DNA of 64,000 bases from Erythroxylum novogranatense (taxonomy: Eukaryota; Streptophyta; Magnoliopsida; Malpighiales; Erythroxylaceae). How positions within the stretch are numbered: position 1 is the stretch's first letter; every line of letters begins with the position of its first letter. The notes beneath the pieces were generated by a model, which was not told where the DNA came from, did not search any database, and saw only the letters and a list, made by a program, of their open reading frames with translations. The stretch spans positions 34,551,402-34,615,401 of the forward strand of contig CM057230.1 in the NCBI GenBank assembly GCA_029891385.1, in the 5' to 3' direction. A program made the position numbers and the translations under genes. This document shows positions 11,919 through 24,461 of this stretch, one piece after another.

Positions 11919-13159
11919 TATTGAACTAAGGGAGGTTCCAATTGATGTTTTGATGATTAGCAATAATGAGTTAATTATTTTGATGAAAAGTAATATTAGA
12001 AAAAAAAGAATTCATATACTCAAGAAGTAATATATTAAGTTGATAAAGAAAATTTGAATTTTACAACTAAAAAATGAAGTTCAAAATAAAAAAAGAAGAT
12101 CAAGATCATTTTACACTTTGTATTGCTATTTGTAAGCTCACCTTATTAATTTGATGATCTCGAAGCTCAGCATGCATAATCATTTCATCTTATTTCATTG
12201 CATGATTCTTTACATTCATTAAGAGGTGTTGAAACTTTTTATTTTCATATAAAAGCCTTTTAAAATTTTCAAATAATACATTTTGGGAAATGTCTTAATC
12301 ATATTTGGATTAAAAAATTGCTTCTAAGCATTTGATATGCTTAAATCTTATTTTTAGGGTGACTGGTCAATTATATGGGTTAGTGGTTAACCAATATAGG
12401 TCAAAGTTGTTAAAATTAATGGATGGTGAGTTTGTAGCAATACTAGTAGAAGTTTTAGTTGACCAATGTGTCATATTAGTTGACTAATATGTGGATTAGC
12501 CGTTTAGTGTTCCGATAGATAGTGAATTTGGTGTTACAAATGTATACTAGTTGACCAGTATACCATACTAGTCGATTAGTGCATTGTATATAGCTATTGT
12601 AACAGCTAGTTCTTGGCTCCAACGATTATTTTGGGTCCCAAACGCTATAGATAGTTGTTTCTCTTTGATTTTAGCATTAAGAAGGTTTTCAATATTGTTT
12701 ACACACATTTCAAAAAACTTTTCAGTCATTTGAGCATTATTTTGTCATATTTGTGTGAGTTAGCCATTTTAGGGTTATTTAGTGAATAAGTAAAATAATC
12801 TTGAATTGTAATACTTTATTGGATTGTTGAATATTATACTTGGGGGGTGATCTATATGTTATTGAGGTTCCTCTTCACATTGAAAAAAGATTGTAAGAAA
12901 GGTTCCTTTTTACTATGAAAGATTGTACAAAGTTTGTTATTTGCCTTAAAAGAAGATTTATAATGGCATTCTAAGAAGAGTATTAAGAGTGGACATAGGC
13001 AAGGGTTGTTTGTTAAACAACTATAAATAGGTTTGCACTCTTTCCTCCCTAACCTCTTTAAATGATTTTTAATTTTTAATTAATTTGTTGGTTAGAAATA
13101 TTGTTAAATTTTGAAAACACCCAATTTTTGCTATTTTTGGGTGCCATTAAGGACTAACA
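11919..13159 (+). repeat. 5' LTR of the SIRE-like element
   Basis: About 1.24 kb, from TATTGAACTAAGG to GGACTAACA just before the PBS. It aligns with the partial 3' LTR at 32687-33128 and its copy at 19602-20045, but is strongly diverged, so the element is old. Between 12445 and 12585 it carries repeated TTGACC/TTGACT motifs, partly as inverted pairs around TAGTTGACTAATATG. Confidence 0.75.
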
Positions 13160-13178
13160 AGTGGCATTAAAGTAGGTA
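13160..13178 (+). promoter_or_regulatory. primer binding site, SIRE-like, decayed
   Basis: AGTGGCATTAAAGTAGG directly after the LTR end is a mutated form of the AGTGGTATCAGAGC-type site complementary to the 3' end of initiator Met tRNA. Confidence 0.6.
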
Positions 13179-13222
13179 TATTAGGCTATTATTTATAACA
13201 AAATCCTAAAGAAAAGATCATA

Positions 13223-15304
13223 ATGGCATATTTAGGATATTCATCATCATCATTCAACCAAGATGGATAAAGCATTAGTAGACCATCTTTCTTTGATGGT
13301 AACAATTATCTTTATTGGAAAAATAAAATGAGATTCTTTCTAATGGATGAAAGTGTAGACCTATGGGAAATAGTTTCTAATGGTTCCTTTATTCCAACAA
13401 AAATTGTAGATAACAAAAGGTACCCAAATTAAAGGAAAACTAAAAAGCATAACATAGGAGATTAGTATCCATGAATAATAGGGCCATATACATCCTACCT
13501 TGGTCTTTAGAAAGAAATGAATTTAATAGGGTCTCTACTTATAAAACAACTTATTATTAGAAATTACTCATGAGGGCACAAACCAAGTTAAGGAGAGCTA
13601 AGAAAGCGTGCTAATACATCAATATGAATTGTTTTAAATGAAACATGATAAAAGCATCTCTAACATGTATACTATATTCATTGATATTAATAAAGCTCTC
13701 AAAAGTCTTGGAAAGACCTATACTAATGTTGAATTAGTAAGAAAGTTACTTAGGTCACTTCTAAAGACATAGAAAGCTAAAATGATGAGCACACAAAAAG
13801 TTAATGATCTAGCAACATTACCACTACCACTAGAGGAATTTATTATATCCCTCCTCACATACCAAATTAGGCTCCAAGAGATATAAGAAAAGACACCGCT
13901 TTAATTGAGAAAATTTTAGTGATTAAATCCTCAAAAGAAGAATCCAGTGAAGAGGAAGAGACATCAACTAATGAAAGAGAAGAGGAAGACATTGGCTTAC
14001 TCGTTAGAAAATTTAAGAGGTTCTTGAAGAAGAAATTCTCTTTTAAAAGGACTTCAATAAAGGTACAAATTATTTAAAATATAAATCCTCTAATATTACT
14101 TACTTTGAATGTAGAAAACTTAGCCATATAAAGTCACAATATCTTTAAATCAATTATAATAAGAAGTACGAGAGAAAATATCAGAAGGATAAGAAGGATA
14201 AGAAGAAAGAACTAAAAGCATCAACTTGGGATGACATAAATGAATCCGAAAGCAAACATTCAAAAGAAGAAAGAAATTATATTCATATGTGCTTTACCGT
14301 TGTAGACAATGATGAGGTAACATCTAACCCTAATTCTTGTAATAATAGTGATGTTAATTTGACATACGATGAATTAGTAAAAAATTCAGAAATTATGAGC
14401 AAGAAAAGAAAGAAATTATATTCCAAACACAAGGAAGTTCAAAAGTATTTGGATACATCGATGAGTAAGAATGAAAAGATGAAAAGTGAATTAAATAGCA
14501 TTAAACCATCTAAAAAGGTGATTTTTTCTTATAATCATGACTTGAATGCATTAAGGTGTAAGAATGAAATATTGAAAAAGGAAATTGGTGCTCTTAAGAA
14601 TTCTTTATCTAAAATTACAAAGGGAAATGAGAAATTTGAAAAAAAAAAAAAGGAGTTCAAAATAGTTCTAATAATAGGCATGAAATTGGATATAAATGGG
14701 AAAGTGTTTCCAACTTCAAAACTACCTTTCTCAAAGGAAAACTTTTACATAGTGAAGAATCATTGACTAAAATGACAAATAAGCATGGAGCATACACTTA
14801 GAAATATGCACATGCACATGACATTCACTAAGTCCCAACCTAAAAGCCAAAATTATGCTTTCATATATGGTTCACAATCTAGACATATGTTTACTACTTT
14901 TAAAGGAAGAATATACATAATTTTATGATAACATACAAACCCATACATACCTCTATGGAAGCATGCATCGTGCCTTCATTTATTGTAGGCATCATAAATA
15001 TAATCATGGTAGGACTTTTCACCATCCTTCAGGACCAATCAACATATTTAATGCCCAAAGAAAACTTTCTGATTATGCATACACACATAGAATTCTAAGC
15101 AACACATTTATGCATCATCATTACTCATATAACATGGTATTTCATTTTGTGGTCAGTTTGGACATATTAAAAATTTTGCTTTATCAACAAAGAACGTTAA
15201 ACAAACCTTTGAAAGTATTGAAAGAAGAAGGAACCAAGCTTATTTGGATTCCTAAAACATATTGCTTACCTTGTGTTATAAGACTATTAGAGAATAAAGA
15301 GTAA
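13223..15304 (+). pseudogene. gag remnant, SIRE-like copia
   Basis: The start codon at 13223 opens MAYLGYSSSSFNQDG. It is followed by RPSFFDGNNYLYWKNKMRFF and LWEIVSNG, the DUF4219/UBN2-type copia gag N-terminus. A degraded zinc knuckle (YFECRKLSHIKSQ) lies near 14100. The longest open piece, 14287-14766, is Lys/Glu/Asn-rich and predicted coiled coil, as in the SIRE gag tail. After another break, 15180-15270 contains EEGTKLIWIPK, resembling the WVPK motif at the gag/protease border. At least five stops or frameshifts are visible. No protease, RT or integrase follows. Confidence 0.75.
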
Positions 15305-16770
15305 ATGGTACGTAGTAAAGATAGTAGCTATCGAATTAAGCATTTTGTATATCTTTTATCATGATGAATATGACACTCTTTCCTCAATGAATATGACATT
15401 ATTTCCTCGAAGAAAGTCTTGAAGATGTTGTTATAGGATATAAAGAATTTAACTCCTTAAATTAACCATTAAAACTCCTCAAATTATTAAACCAATTGAG
15501 AAGGATGAGATGCCACTAATAAATTAAGAAATCAATAATAATCTTGATTGAAACCTCTTATAAGTAATGTTTAACATAAGGTAATTATTAATTCATAATT
15601 TAGAAATATGTGATTACTTGCATTTATTTATCGGTTTGAGTACAAATCCTTAGTGATGATTATTTAAGTTTGAATTATGAATAAGGTGTTTTAAAGTATG
15701 AACCCTAGTACTTAGAACTAGAGAATGTATGCAAATAAGGTCAATAAGCTAGAGTTTACACCAATTATGTCATTATTTATCTAAACTTTTAAATAAGGAT
15801 TAATCTTGGTTAGGTAGAGGAAATTTATTTTTTAAATAGGATTTATTTTTTATTCATATTAAGTTGGTTGATATGTGTTTTACTATTCTTTGTTGAAGCT
15901 TTTATACTTTAATTTAAGTTTCAAAGATGGTTCCTTAAGCTATCTAGTTAACTGGTCACTTAATATCTTAGTATGGTCTACCAGTGTCTTTAAAATTCAC
16001 TCCTTTTTGCTTTCCAATAAGTTTGTTAGTTTTCTAATTTCTTTTCTAGTTTCCCAAATACTCTCATTGGTCCACCAATGTCCTTCATTAGTTAACCAAT
16101 GCCCTAATATCTGACATTCTTTTATCTAGTGTATTTGTTCATTATTTGGTTGAAGATTTAGTCACCCAATTACTTACACTGGTCAACCAAATGTCCCTTT
16201 TCAAAGAAATTTTATAGTCCTAGTATATTTAGGAGAAGTTTTATTGCATGAAGGGTTGACTACAAAGCTATAATGGTGGACCAATGTCTCTTTTAGGGAA
16301 GACAATTAAGTTAACTTGTGACATATTTGGTTGATATATAAAGATCCATAAATTCCCTAAGTGGTTTACTAATACACATGATTCAATGTCCCCCTCGTTT
16401 TCCTTGCTTCTGTCTCACTTTTTCTTATTTAAGGCTTCTCAAAACCTTAGATAATTCACTTTTATCTTTGAAAAACACCTCATCCTATTGCAAATAACTA
16501 CCTCCTTCAATTTTCCCTTGTTTTTAATTAAAGATATTTATAATCCAATTCCCTATAGATAAACCCTTAACTTTAGGATTACTTAAAAATGTTCATGTCC
16601 TTTTCATAAATTGCATGATTCATTTAATTTTTCAAGTGTGGTTACATTATATTTTTCATTCTAGAATTTAAAATTTGACTACTTTATTCCATCATTTTTA
16701 AATTTAGGACTTCATAAATAATTCATTCTTTTCTAAACTTGACTATTGGATATTGTAATTATATTTTATT
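15305..16770. other. unassigned internal stretch of the SIRE-like element, with repeated TTGACC/GGTCNACC-type motifs
   Basis: No domain is recognisable. Between 15940 and 16395, seven or more degenerate copies of a GGTCNACCAATGTCC-like motif occur. A TATTTAAGG box at 16428 followed by a pyrimidine-rich stretch looks promoter-like and hints at an LTR of another family, but I could not find matching ends. Element B's left TSD (TTATT, 16766-16770) closes the segment. Confidence 0.4.
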
Positions 16771-17448
16771 TGTTAGACCCCAAATTTTTATATATGATAT
16801 TATTCAGTATGAATTGTGATAATTGTGGTTTTATGCCTTAGTTTGATTAAATTGGGAGTATTAGTGCATAAATTTGGTTTATTTGAGCTTAATTCGTTAT
16901 GATGTGGTTTAAATGGGAATTAAAGGAAATGAAATGTTTGAGGGCATTTTGGGAATACTGCTTGAGTTAGACAGATTTAAGCCTTGCAAGAAGGGGTATA
17001 ATGGTCTATATGTTTCCTTTGACTTAAGTAGGTCATTAGAAGGAAATAGAAGAAGGAAAAGAAAAGGAAAGAAAGAAAGGAGAAGAAGAAAAGAGAAGTT
17101 GCCGTCGTGAGGGAGGAAGAGAAGAGAAAAGAGAGTCTTACGATTTCAGCGATTTTTGACAAATTCGAAGTGTTTCCGGGTACGTTATGCTTTGTTTAAC
17201 CTTGTTTTGGTTGGATTTAAACCTAGAGAATGCTGAATCCGTGAGAATCGAAGGTTTTAGGGTTTTAGGGCATAAATGTAGAGATTTCTTTGGGTTGATG
17301 TGTTTGTGATGGATTTGAAGCTTAGAATGGGTTAGAAATGTAGTATAAGTCTTGATCTATAGTTTGGTTGTGTTGCATTTGTGTTTGGGAAGGGATTGAA
17401 GTGAGAAAAGCTGGAAAATTGGAGTTCGGGGTAGGGCTCTCGACCCAG

Positions 17449-17630
17449 ACGTCGCGACGTGTGTATGAACACGCCGCGGCGTGCGTGGAAGGAGAGCCAC
17501 GTCGTGACGTGTAAATATTTTATTCGTCGCGACGTGTGAAATAGCCGTGGACATCGCGACGAGCGACATTTGGTTCGCCGCGAGGAGCAGACGTCGCGGC
17601 GTGTGCACGCTCAGACGTCACGGCGAACCT
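17449..17630. repeat. GC-rich palindrome cluster, LTR A of element B
   Basis: A block of about 180 bases with the perfect 12-base palindrome ACGTCGCGACGT at 17449-17460 and many variants (CGCCGCGGCG, CGTCGCGACG, CATCGCGACG, ACGTCGCGGCG) in otherwise AT-rich DNA. The 3' half is very different from the matching block at 30502-30712. Confidence 0.85.
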
Positions 17631-18574
17631 CCCCTTTGTCCAAAAATGAATTTTTTGATATTTTGTTCAGATCTTTTAGTATAGATGCCCGATTGAGGTG
17701 ATTTTAGATTCATTGTAAACTAGAGATTAAGGGCTACAAGTTGTATGAAGAAGGGAAGTTCGGAAATTGCTTCGAAAGGTTTGAGAATTTAGATGAGAGT
17801 CGGATGGAGACTTTTAATGCTTTATTTTGGCTTTCCATGCTGTGATTATTTTCTGTGGATACTGATCGAATGGAAACTTGGTTGTTTTAGGAAACCAAGC
17901 TGACCCGATTTCATCGCAAGAGGAAGGACACCAGTGAGTCGACTACTCAAGCGATCTTAGATGGGTAATATACTTATAGTTATTGTGTGATTAGGAAAAT
18001 TCTTGCCTATGTATGAATATATGTTGTAGATGATCCCTGTGTAACTGTGATGAATTGAATGATTTTGATTTCATATATTTTGAAAGAATCATGGAAATGG
18101 ATAGCATGACATTTTGATTTTGAGCATGTTATGCCTTGACTTCGGTCACGACATTTTGACTAAAGGAAAGAATACCATATGAAAAAATGATTATGAGCAT
18201 GATTATATGCTTTTGTTTTAAGTAGAGTGGAACCATTTCGTTAAATCACGTGCACGTAGACAAGAGCCTTCTCCCGCTGCCGCTTGTGGCATATGAGCTC
18301 GAATGGACTTATTTCGTTCAGGGTGTAAACTTGGTTTCTCCTTTTGTTTCCATGGAACCCTCGACCCATTGTGATGTGCATTGCATATGTGAATTGTTCA
18401 CGGTGAAGCATACTTTGTGATAGAATTATGAATTGATGAATTAATTATATTGAATGCGTGAATTGTTTGATTAGCATGTGAGTGCTTGAATTGATGTCTA
18501 TATAGATATAATATATATACATTTATATGCTGGGATTTGTGCTAGTTGCCGATGGCTATAATTATATTAGCCAC

Positions 18575-18590
18575 TGAGCTGTGTAGCTCA
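18575..18590 (+). other. conserved LTR hairpin TGAGCT-GTGT-AGCTCA
   Basis: A perfect 6 bp stem with a 4-base loop. A pyrimidine tract and CAG follow, ending 23 bases after the hairpin (18613). Equivalent hairpins with compensating stem changes occur at 31661, 36721, 38861, 44178, 51470, 61858 and 25359. Confidence 0.7.
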
Positions 18591-19007
18591 ACCCATTATT
18601 TTTCCCTCCTCAGGTGCAGATCAGGACGATCTTTGAACTTGCGAGGCATCGGAAACTTCGAGTTAATTAGGAGCTTTGTCATAAGTTCATATTTTGGTTG
18701 GCCCTCCAAGCATATTATCATAGAGTATTCTCATGTATTTTTTTTTAGTGAAACTTATTTTGTATTTCGGATAATTTTGAACACTTGTGACAATCCTTTA
18801 GATTGTAATGGCATGAGTTTGATTCATATTTAGATGCATGTGTAAGTGTTGGAATGTATGAAAATAATGATGTGTGAATTATGAACGACCTATGTCTATG
18901 TATATGTAGAAATGTTGGGATCGGGTCCGACGGTATTTGGGCGCCCGACGCCGACGCAGCCCGAGAGGCCGCCTCGGGATTCGGGGATTCGGGGCCCGGG
19001 CCCAACA

Positions 19008-20459
19008 TTATTTGTTACAATTCCAATCACTAATTTTGTGAAAACTTCACTTTAATTAAAAATTTCAACTTAGGCATTTTATCAAAATTGGGATTTTTTA
19101 AATTAGACATAATTAGGAATGTCCCTATGAAAATTGAACATTTTTTGACTCTTTAAATATTTAACAACACTTTCTAGTGAGAAATTTTGATCAAATTCTT
19201 CTTTTTAACCAAGTCAACATGATGCATGACACTTTATGTTGTGCATTTTTTAAATTCTTTTTTATGATTCTAAAAAGGGGGAGAAACTTTAGTGATGTTA
19301 GATTTAAGGGGAGTGATAACATTTAGGGGAAGTAATGAAATTTAAGAGGAGTGATTATTTTGTCATTTTTGTATTTATTTTGTTTTATTTGGTATCTGGA
19401 GTAAATTTATGTTTTCATTTATGGATATTTCTTTCATTGTGAATATCTCTTTGGCTCTTGATATTGAATTATGCTCTTCATATTGAATTTATGTTTATAT
19501 ATGAATTAAGGGTAGTTTATCGCTATCTTAAATTATGTGCTTAATTTTATTATTGTTCTCTAATATCACAATTGTTTTGCCATCATCAAAAAGGAAGATA
19601 TTGTTGAACCAAAGGGGTTCTAATTGATGTTTTGTTGATAACAAAACATAATTACTAATAATGTGTTTATTTTTTTGATAAAAAACAATATTAGAACAAA
19701 ATGAAGCCATAAACTTAAGAAGAAAGTGTATGAAATTGTTAAAGAAAAGTTGAGGTTTACAATTGAAAAAATGAAGATCAAAATAAGGAAAAAAAGAAGA
19801 TCAAGGCTCGTCAAGTTCATTTTACACTTTGTACTATTATTTTTAAGTTAACTTTATTAATCCAAAAACTTACTATATATAATTGATGTGTTATGAGTTT
19901 GTAGCAACCTTGTGATGTATAGTTCAACCAATGTGTCATAATAGTTGTTCAATATGTGTACTGGTCAACTAGTGTCCCAACAGCTAGTGAATCTGGTGTT
20001 ATAAATTCATATTGACTATAAATAGTTTTTGTAATAACTATTTTTAAAGTACGTAATAAATTCATTTAAAAGGTGGAAATTACAAAGCATATGAGGTTAC
20101 ATCTCCTAAGACTATAGCTCATACAAATTAACAAAACTAGAAAGTGCAAAATGTCTAACAATAACAAAATCTAATTGCTCAGTTGCATTTTAATGTAACT
20201 GGAGATGAACAACTAATTAGCATCGATCATAATAGCCATCTTTAGTTTTATCCAGAATTGGATCCAACTATACTCTTTGTAGTCCTTAGCTTTTCCAAAG
20301 ATTTTAGTATTTCTCATCCTCTACATATAGTGTACTAGTATTATAAAACAAAATTTTAAGACTCCCTCTTCTTTTCTACTATCCCATTTCAATTTGTTAG
20401 CCCAAGTAAAGATATTAGTCCAGCTAAGATTTTTGTCTTGTAATTCAAAGATATTGAGA
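19008..20459 (+). repeat. duplicated copy of element B's right flank (SIRE-like 3' end plus LINE 3' end)
   Basis: About 1.45 kb nearly identical to 32093-33547. It comprises the SIRE-like 3' non-coding region, polypurine tract, SIRE LTR start (19602) and, from about 20046, the minus-strand LINE 3' end. It is joined at 20457-20459 to an LTR fragment through a 3-base shared AGA. Because it carries the LINE junction, the duplication is later than LINE insertion. Scattered single-base indels distinguish the two copies. Confidence 0.9.
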
Positions 20460-20632
20460 TGCATGTGTAAGTGCTGGAATGTATGAGAATAATGATGTGT
20501 GAATTATGAACGACCTATGTCTATATATATGTAGAAATGTTGGGATCGGGTCCGACGGTATTTGGGTGCCCGACGCCGGCGCAGCCCGAGGGGCCGCCTC
20601 AGGATTCGGGGATTCGGGGCCCGGGTCCAACA
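20457..20632 (+). repeat. 3' terminal fragment of element B's 5' LTR
   Basis: It matches the last 176 or so bases of the LTR (AGATGCATGTG...CCCGGGTCCAACA) and leads directly into the PBS, so it is the remnant of the original 5' LTR of the coding copy. Confidence 0.9.
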
Positions 20633-20636
20633 TGTT

Positions 20637-20655
20637 TGGTATCAGAGCGCCTAGG
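20637..20655 (+). promoter_or_regulatory. primer binding site of element B
   Basis: TGGTATCAGAGCGCCTAGG starts four bases after the LTR end. This is the plant initiator-Met-tRNA type PBS shared with elements C and E. Confidence 0.9.
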
Positions 20656-20806
20656 TTTAGGTATCCTCGGCTTAGAATGCATAATAGGATTGTGTGATCT
20701 ATGATTATTTGTTGCATTACTTGATTGTATTAAGTGACATGCATATCATGCATACATGTAGATTGCCGTATAGCTAATCCTTAGTGTTTCCATTTGAAGG
20801 AGTACG

Positions 20807-21910
20807 ATGCCACCTCGTAGAAGGACACGAGGAGTTATGCAAGGATCTGCTGCACCTGACTCTCCGACTAGAGAGGAGAGGACTGATGAGTCCGTAGCCC
20901 CAGGGAATGCTGAGGCTTCTGTAGGGCTAGGTAGTGAGCCCATTCCGTCGCCTACTCAGAAGTCGCCAGTTATGCAGGAGCAAGTGCCTCCTTTGGATCC
21001 GAGGATGTTTCAGGCCTTTACTCAGGCGTTTGTTTAGGCTATGGGTCAGATGCCACAGCCTTCTGCTCCGGCCCCAGTTAAGAGGGGAAAACAGTTCGAC
21101 AAGCTGAGAAAGTATGGAGCAGTTGACTTCTTTGGGACCGCAGATCCTGAGGAAGCTAAGACATGGTTGCGGAGGACAGAACGGGTGCTGGATCAGATGG
21201 ATTGCGAAGAGGATGAGCGAGTGGTGTATGCTGCGAGCTTGCTTCAGGGTGATGCTCTACATTGGTGGGAGATCGTGCCGGACAGTCAGATGAGGCCGGT
21301 AGGGTTATCTTGGCAGAACTTCTTAGCTGCTTTTAAGAAGAAGTATTTGTCAGAGGTATATTTCCAGCAGAAGCAGAGGGAGTTTCTGAGTCTCACCCAG
21401 AGAGAGATGACGGTGAGCGAGTATGAGCGCCAGTTCACACAGTTATCCCGGTATGCTTCAGATCTGATGTTGAGTGAGGCTGCAAGATGTCACAGGTTTG
21501 AGTCGGGATTGCACTTGGCTATCAGAGAGAAGGTGATTGTGCAGAATTTCGGTGACTTCCAGCAGCTGGTTGAGGCAACTTTGAGGGTGGAGAACATAGA
21601 GAATATCAAGAGTGCTGTGAACAAGAAGAGAAAGGGAAGAGAGCAGTCCAGGAGGGGAGGTGGCACTAGTACTCCTATGCCAGATAGGAGTGCTAGGAGC
21701 TTCCCAGTTCATCAGTCAGAGGAGAGGAGTAGTGGTGCGAGCCGACCTAGGCCGATGCGGACCTCTACTGTTTCTTACCAAGCTTCCACGGTGGGCGGTA
21801 GTAGGAGGGGAGATGGGGACAGGTCATCCGTGCCTAAGTGTGAGCACTGCGGTAATTTCCATAGTGGGAAGTGTTACAGATTGACGGGAGCATGCTTCAA
21901 CTCAGGATGA
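20807..21910 (+). pseudogene. gag: gag of element B (two in-frame stops)
   Basis: The start at 20807 gives MPPRRRTRG, the same opening as element C's gag (MPPRKRTRG). A stop at 21035-21037 breaks the frame, which continues at 21041. The capsid core follows: KYGAVDFFGTADPEEAKTWL, LLQGDALHWWE, FKKKYLSEVYFQQKQREFL, MTVSEYERQFTQLSRYA and ESGLHLAIREKV. A basic Ser-rich linker then leads to the zinc knuckle start CEHCGNFHSGKCY. A stop at 21908-21910 falls inside the second knuckle (ACFNSG). Capsid assembles the cytoplasmic particle and the knuckles bind RNA. Only two lesions interrupt an otherwise clear gene. Confidence 0.9.
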
Positions 21911-22070
21911 AAGGCACAGGCGAGAGTGTCTCTCACCGTCCAGAGAGAGGGACCTCGATGCAGCTCTAGGAGGATGAGACCGTGGGTCGAGGACTTGACA
22001 GAGGTAGGCGATTGATCTCGCCAAGAGGGCGAGTCTTCTGGGGAGACCGAGAGGGCAGGCACCAGCCAGG

Positions 22071-22676
22071 GTGTTTGCTATGACGCGGAAGGATGCAGAG
22101 GCCGCTCCAGATGTTGTCACTGGTATGGCTCATTTATTTGCTGATGATGTGCTTGTGTTGATTGATCCAGGTTCTACTCACTTGTTTGTATCGTCGAGTA
22201 GACCTGTGTGTGATGGGGTTGCGAGTCCGTTGGATACTCCGCTGATGGTGAGTACTCCGATTGGTCAGCACATTGTGATTAGTTAGGTGTTTAGAGGATG
22301 TGAGCTTAGTATTGGTGGAGGACTTCTAGTGGTAGATCTGATGCCACTGAAGATGCGAGGATTAGATGTGATACTGGGTATGGATACGTTGGAGAAGTAC
22401 AATGCCCGTTTGGATTGTAAACAGAAGACAGTAGAGTTTGAATTGGATGACGGTAGAAGAGTAGTGTTTACTGGGGACAGGAAAGCGAATCCACCCAGAA
22501 TTGTTTCAGCATTAACAGCAGAAAAGATGATGAGTAAGGGTTGTGAGACGTTTTTGGCTTATGTGGTTGACACCAGGGATGATAGAGGGAAGTTGGAGGA
22601 TATTCCAGTAGTCAGGGAATTCTCGAACGTTTTTTCCCGAGGAATTACCAGGACTACCGCCAGCTCGGGAGATTGA
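22071..22676 (+). pseudogene. retropepsin region of element B
   Basis: Contains VLVLIDPGSTHLFVSS with DPGSTH, the chromovirus version of the protease active site. After one stop (22284-22286), GLLVVDLMPLKMRGLDVILG and MDTLEKYNARLDC follow, the usual flap and C-terminal motifs. The stretch ends in [15 protein letters not shown], the linker to RT. A frameshift near 22640 (a 7-T/C tract) separates it from the RT frame at 22693. The protease would cut the gag-pol precursor. Confidence 0.85.
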
Positions 22677-24461
22677 GTTTTCGATCGAGCTTTTGTCAGG
22701 TACAGCGCCGATTTCAATTCCGCCTTATCGGATGGCTCCGACGGAATTGAAGGAGCTGAAGGAGCAATTGGAGGAGTTATTAGAGAAGGGATATATTCGA
22801 CCGAGTTCTTCGCCTTGGGGAGCTCCGGTTCTTTTTGTGAAAAAGAAAGATGGATCGCTAAGGATGTGTGTGGACTACCGGAAGCTGAATCAGGTTACGG
22901 TGAAGAATAAGTATCCGCTTCCTCGCATTGATGATCTGTTTGATCAATTGCAAGGAGCGAGAGTCTTCTCTAAGATAGACTTGAGATCGGGTTACCATCA
23001 GTTGAGGATTAAGGAGTCGGATGTGCCGAAGTCTGCTTTCAGGACTCGGTATGGGCATTTTGAGTTTATGGTGATGCCTTTTGGATTGACGAATGCTCCT
23101 GAAGCTTTTATGGATTTGATGAATCGGGTCTTTAAGCCATTGTTGGACCAATTTATCATTGTCTTCATTGATGATATCTTGGTGAATTCCAAGAGTGATG
23201 AGGAGCATGAGGAGCATTTGAGGGTTTCTTTAGAGACTTTGAGGAGACACGAGTTGTATGCCAAATTCGATAAATGCGAATTTTGGCTGAGGGAGGTGTC
23301 ATTTGTTGAACACGTGATCTTAGAGCAAGGAGTTCATGTGGATCCAAAGAAGATAGAAGCTGTGGTGAATTGGGAAGCCCCGAAGAATGTAGCAGAAGTG
23401 AGGAGCTTTCTAGGCTTAGCAGGTTATTACAGGAGATTCGTGGAGGGATTCTCTATGATATCCGCTCCGATGACGAAGTTGTTGAGGAAAAACCAGAAGT
23501 TTGTTTGGAGTGAGGAGTGTCAGAGGAGCTTCGAGGAGCTCAAGCTCAGATTGACGAGTGCTTCGATTTTGGTTTTGCCTTCGGGAAATGAAGGTTATTC
23601 GGTGTATAGTGATGTTTCGAGGAAGGGTCTTGGATGTGTTTTGATGCAGGGAGATCGGGTGATTGCTTATGCTTCGAGGCAGTTGAAGCCTTATGAGCTG
23701 AATTACCCCACGCATGATTTGGAGTTAGCAGCGGTGATCTTTGCCTTGAAGATTTGGAGGCATTATTTGTATGGAGTTTATAATCGGATCTTCACTGATC
23801 ATAAGAGTCTGAAGTATTTGTTGAGTCAAAAGGAACTGAATTTGAGGCAGAGAAGGTGGATTGAGCTACTCAAAGATTATGACTTGTTGATTGAGTATCA
23901 TCCGGGCAAGGCCAATGTTGTGGCGGATGCCTTGAGCAGGAAGTCGTCAATTGCTCATGTTCGATCGGTTTATCTTCCTTTATTGGAAGAGATGGCCAAG
24001 CTTAAGATAAGCTTGGAGCAGCAGGAGTCGGAGTGTCTTCTCGCTAATTTCAGAGTGAGGCCGATTCTCAGGGAAAAGGTTAGGGAATTGCAGGCTCAAG
24101 ATGCAGATTTGAGCAGACTCAGGGATGAAATTCAGAAGGGTAAGGTTTCTGAGATAGATGTGCAAGATGATGGGCCTATGACAGTGGGAAACAGATTGTG
24201 TATTCCTGATGTGCAGGAAATTAAGGCCGAGATTATGGATGAGGCACATAATGCGCCTTACGCCATGCATCCACGTAGCACCAAGATGTATCGGGATTTG
24301 AGAGAGCATTTTTGGTGGAAAGGCATGAAGAGGGATATAGCAGAGTTTGTTAGTAAGTGTCTAGTGTGTCAGCAGGTCAAGGCTGAACACCAGGCACCTT
24401 CGGGCAAGTTGAGGCCGTTGCCTATTTCGGAGTGGAAGTGGCAACGAGTGACCATGGATTT
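22677..24461 (+). pseudogene. pol: RT, RNase H and N-terminal integrase of element B (interrupted by solo LTR G)
   Basis: An open frame of nearly 600 codons. [57 protein letters not shown] and the active site FIDDILV (usual form YxDD or FIDDILVYS). RNase [26 protein letters not shown] and [14 protein letters not shown]. Integrase zinc-binding [21 protein letters not shown] followed by CLVCQQVK. The frame stops being pol at 24461, right after the first catalytic Asp (TMDF), where solo LTR G inserted. The sequence upstream of the Met at 22693 is clearly pol, so that Met is not the true start. This is the best-preserved gene in the window. Confidence 0.95.

Larger units (their letters stand above)
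16771..19007 (+). repeat. LTR A of element B
   Basis: It runs TGTTAGACCCC...GGGCCCAACA, 2237 bases, with TTATT on both sides, so on its own it has the form of a solo LTR. It is very similar to LTR 29824-32092 except in a GC-rich palindrome block (17449-17630). It contains a purine-rich GAAGGAAA stretch near 17040-17125, the hairpin at 18575-18590 and a CCTCCTCAG acceptor-like site ending at 18613. The donor-like site is altered (ATGGGTAATA) compared with AGGTGGGTAATA in the other LTR. Confidence 0.9.

Noticed and set aside
16771..19007. LTR A as an independent solo LTR insertion next to element B
   Set aside because: It shares target duplication TTATT and the exact same right flank with element B, so duplication of one insertion is simpler than two insertions at one site.
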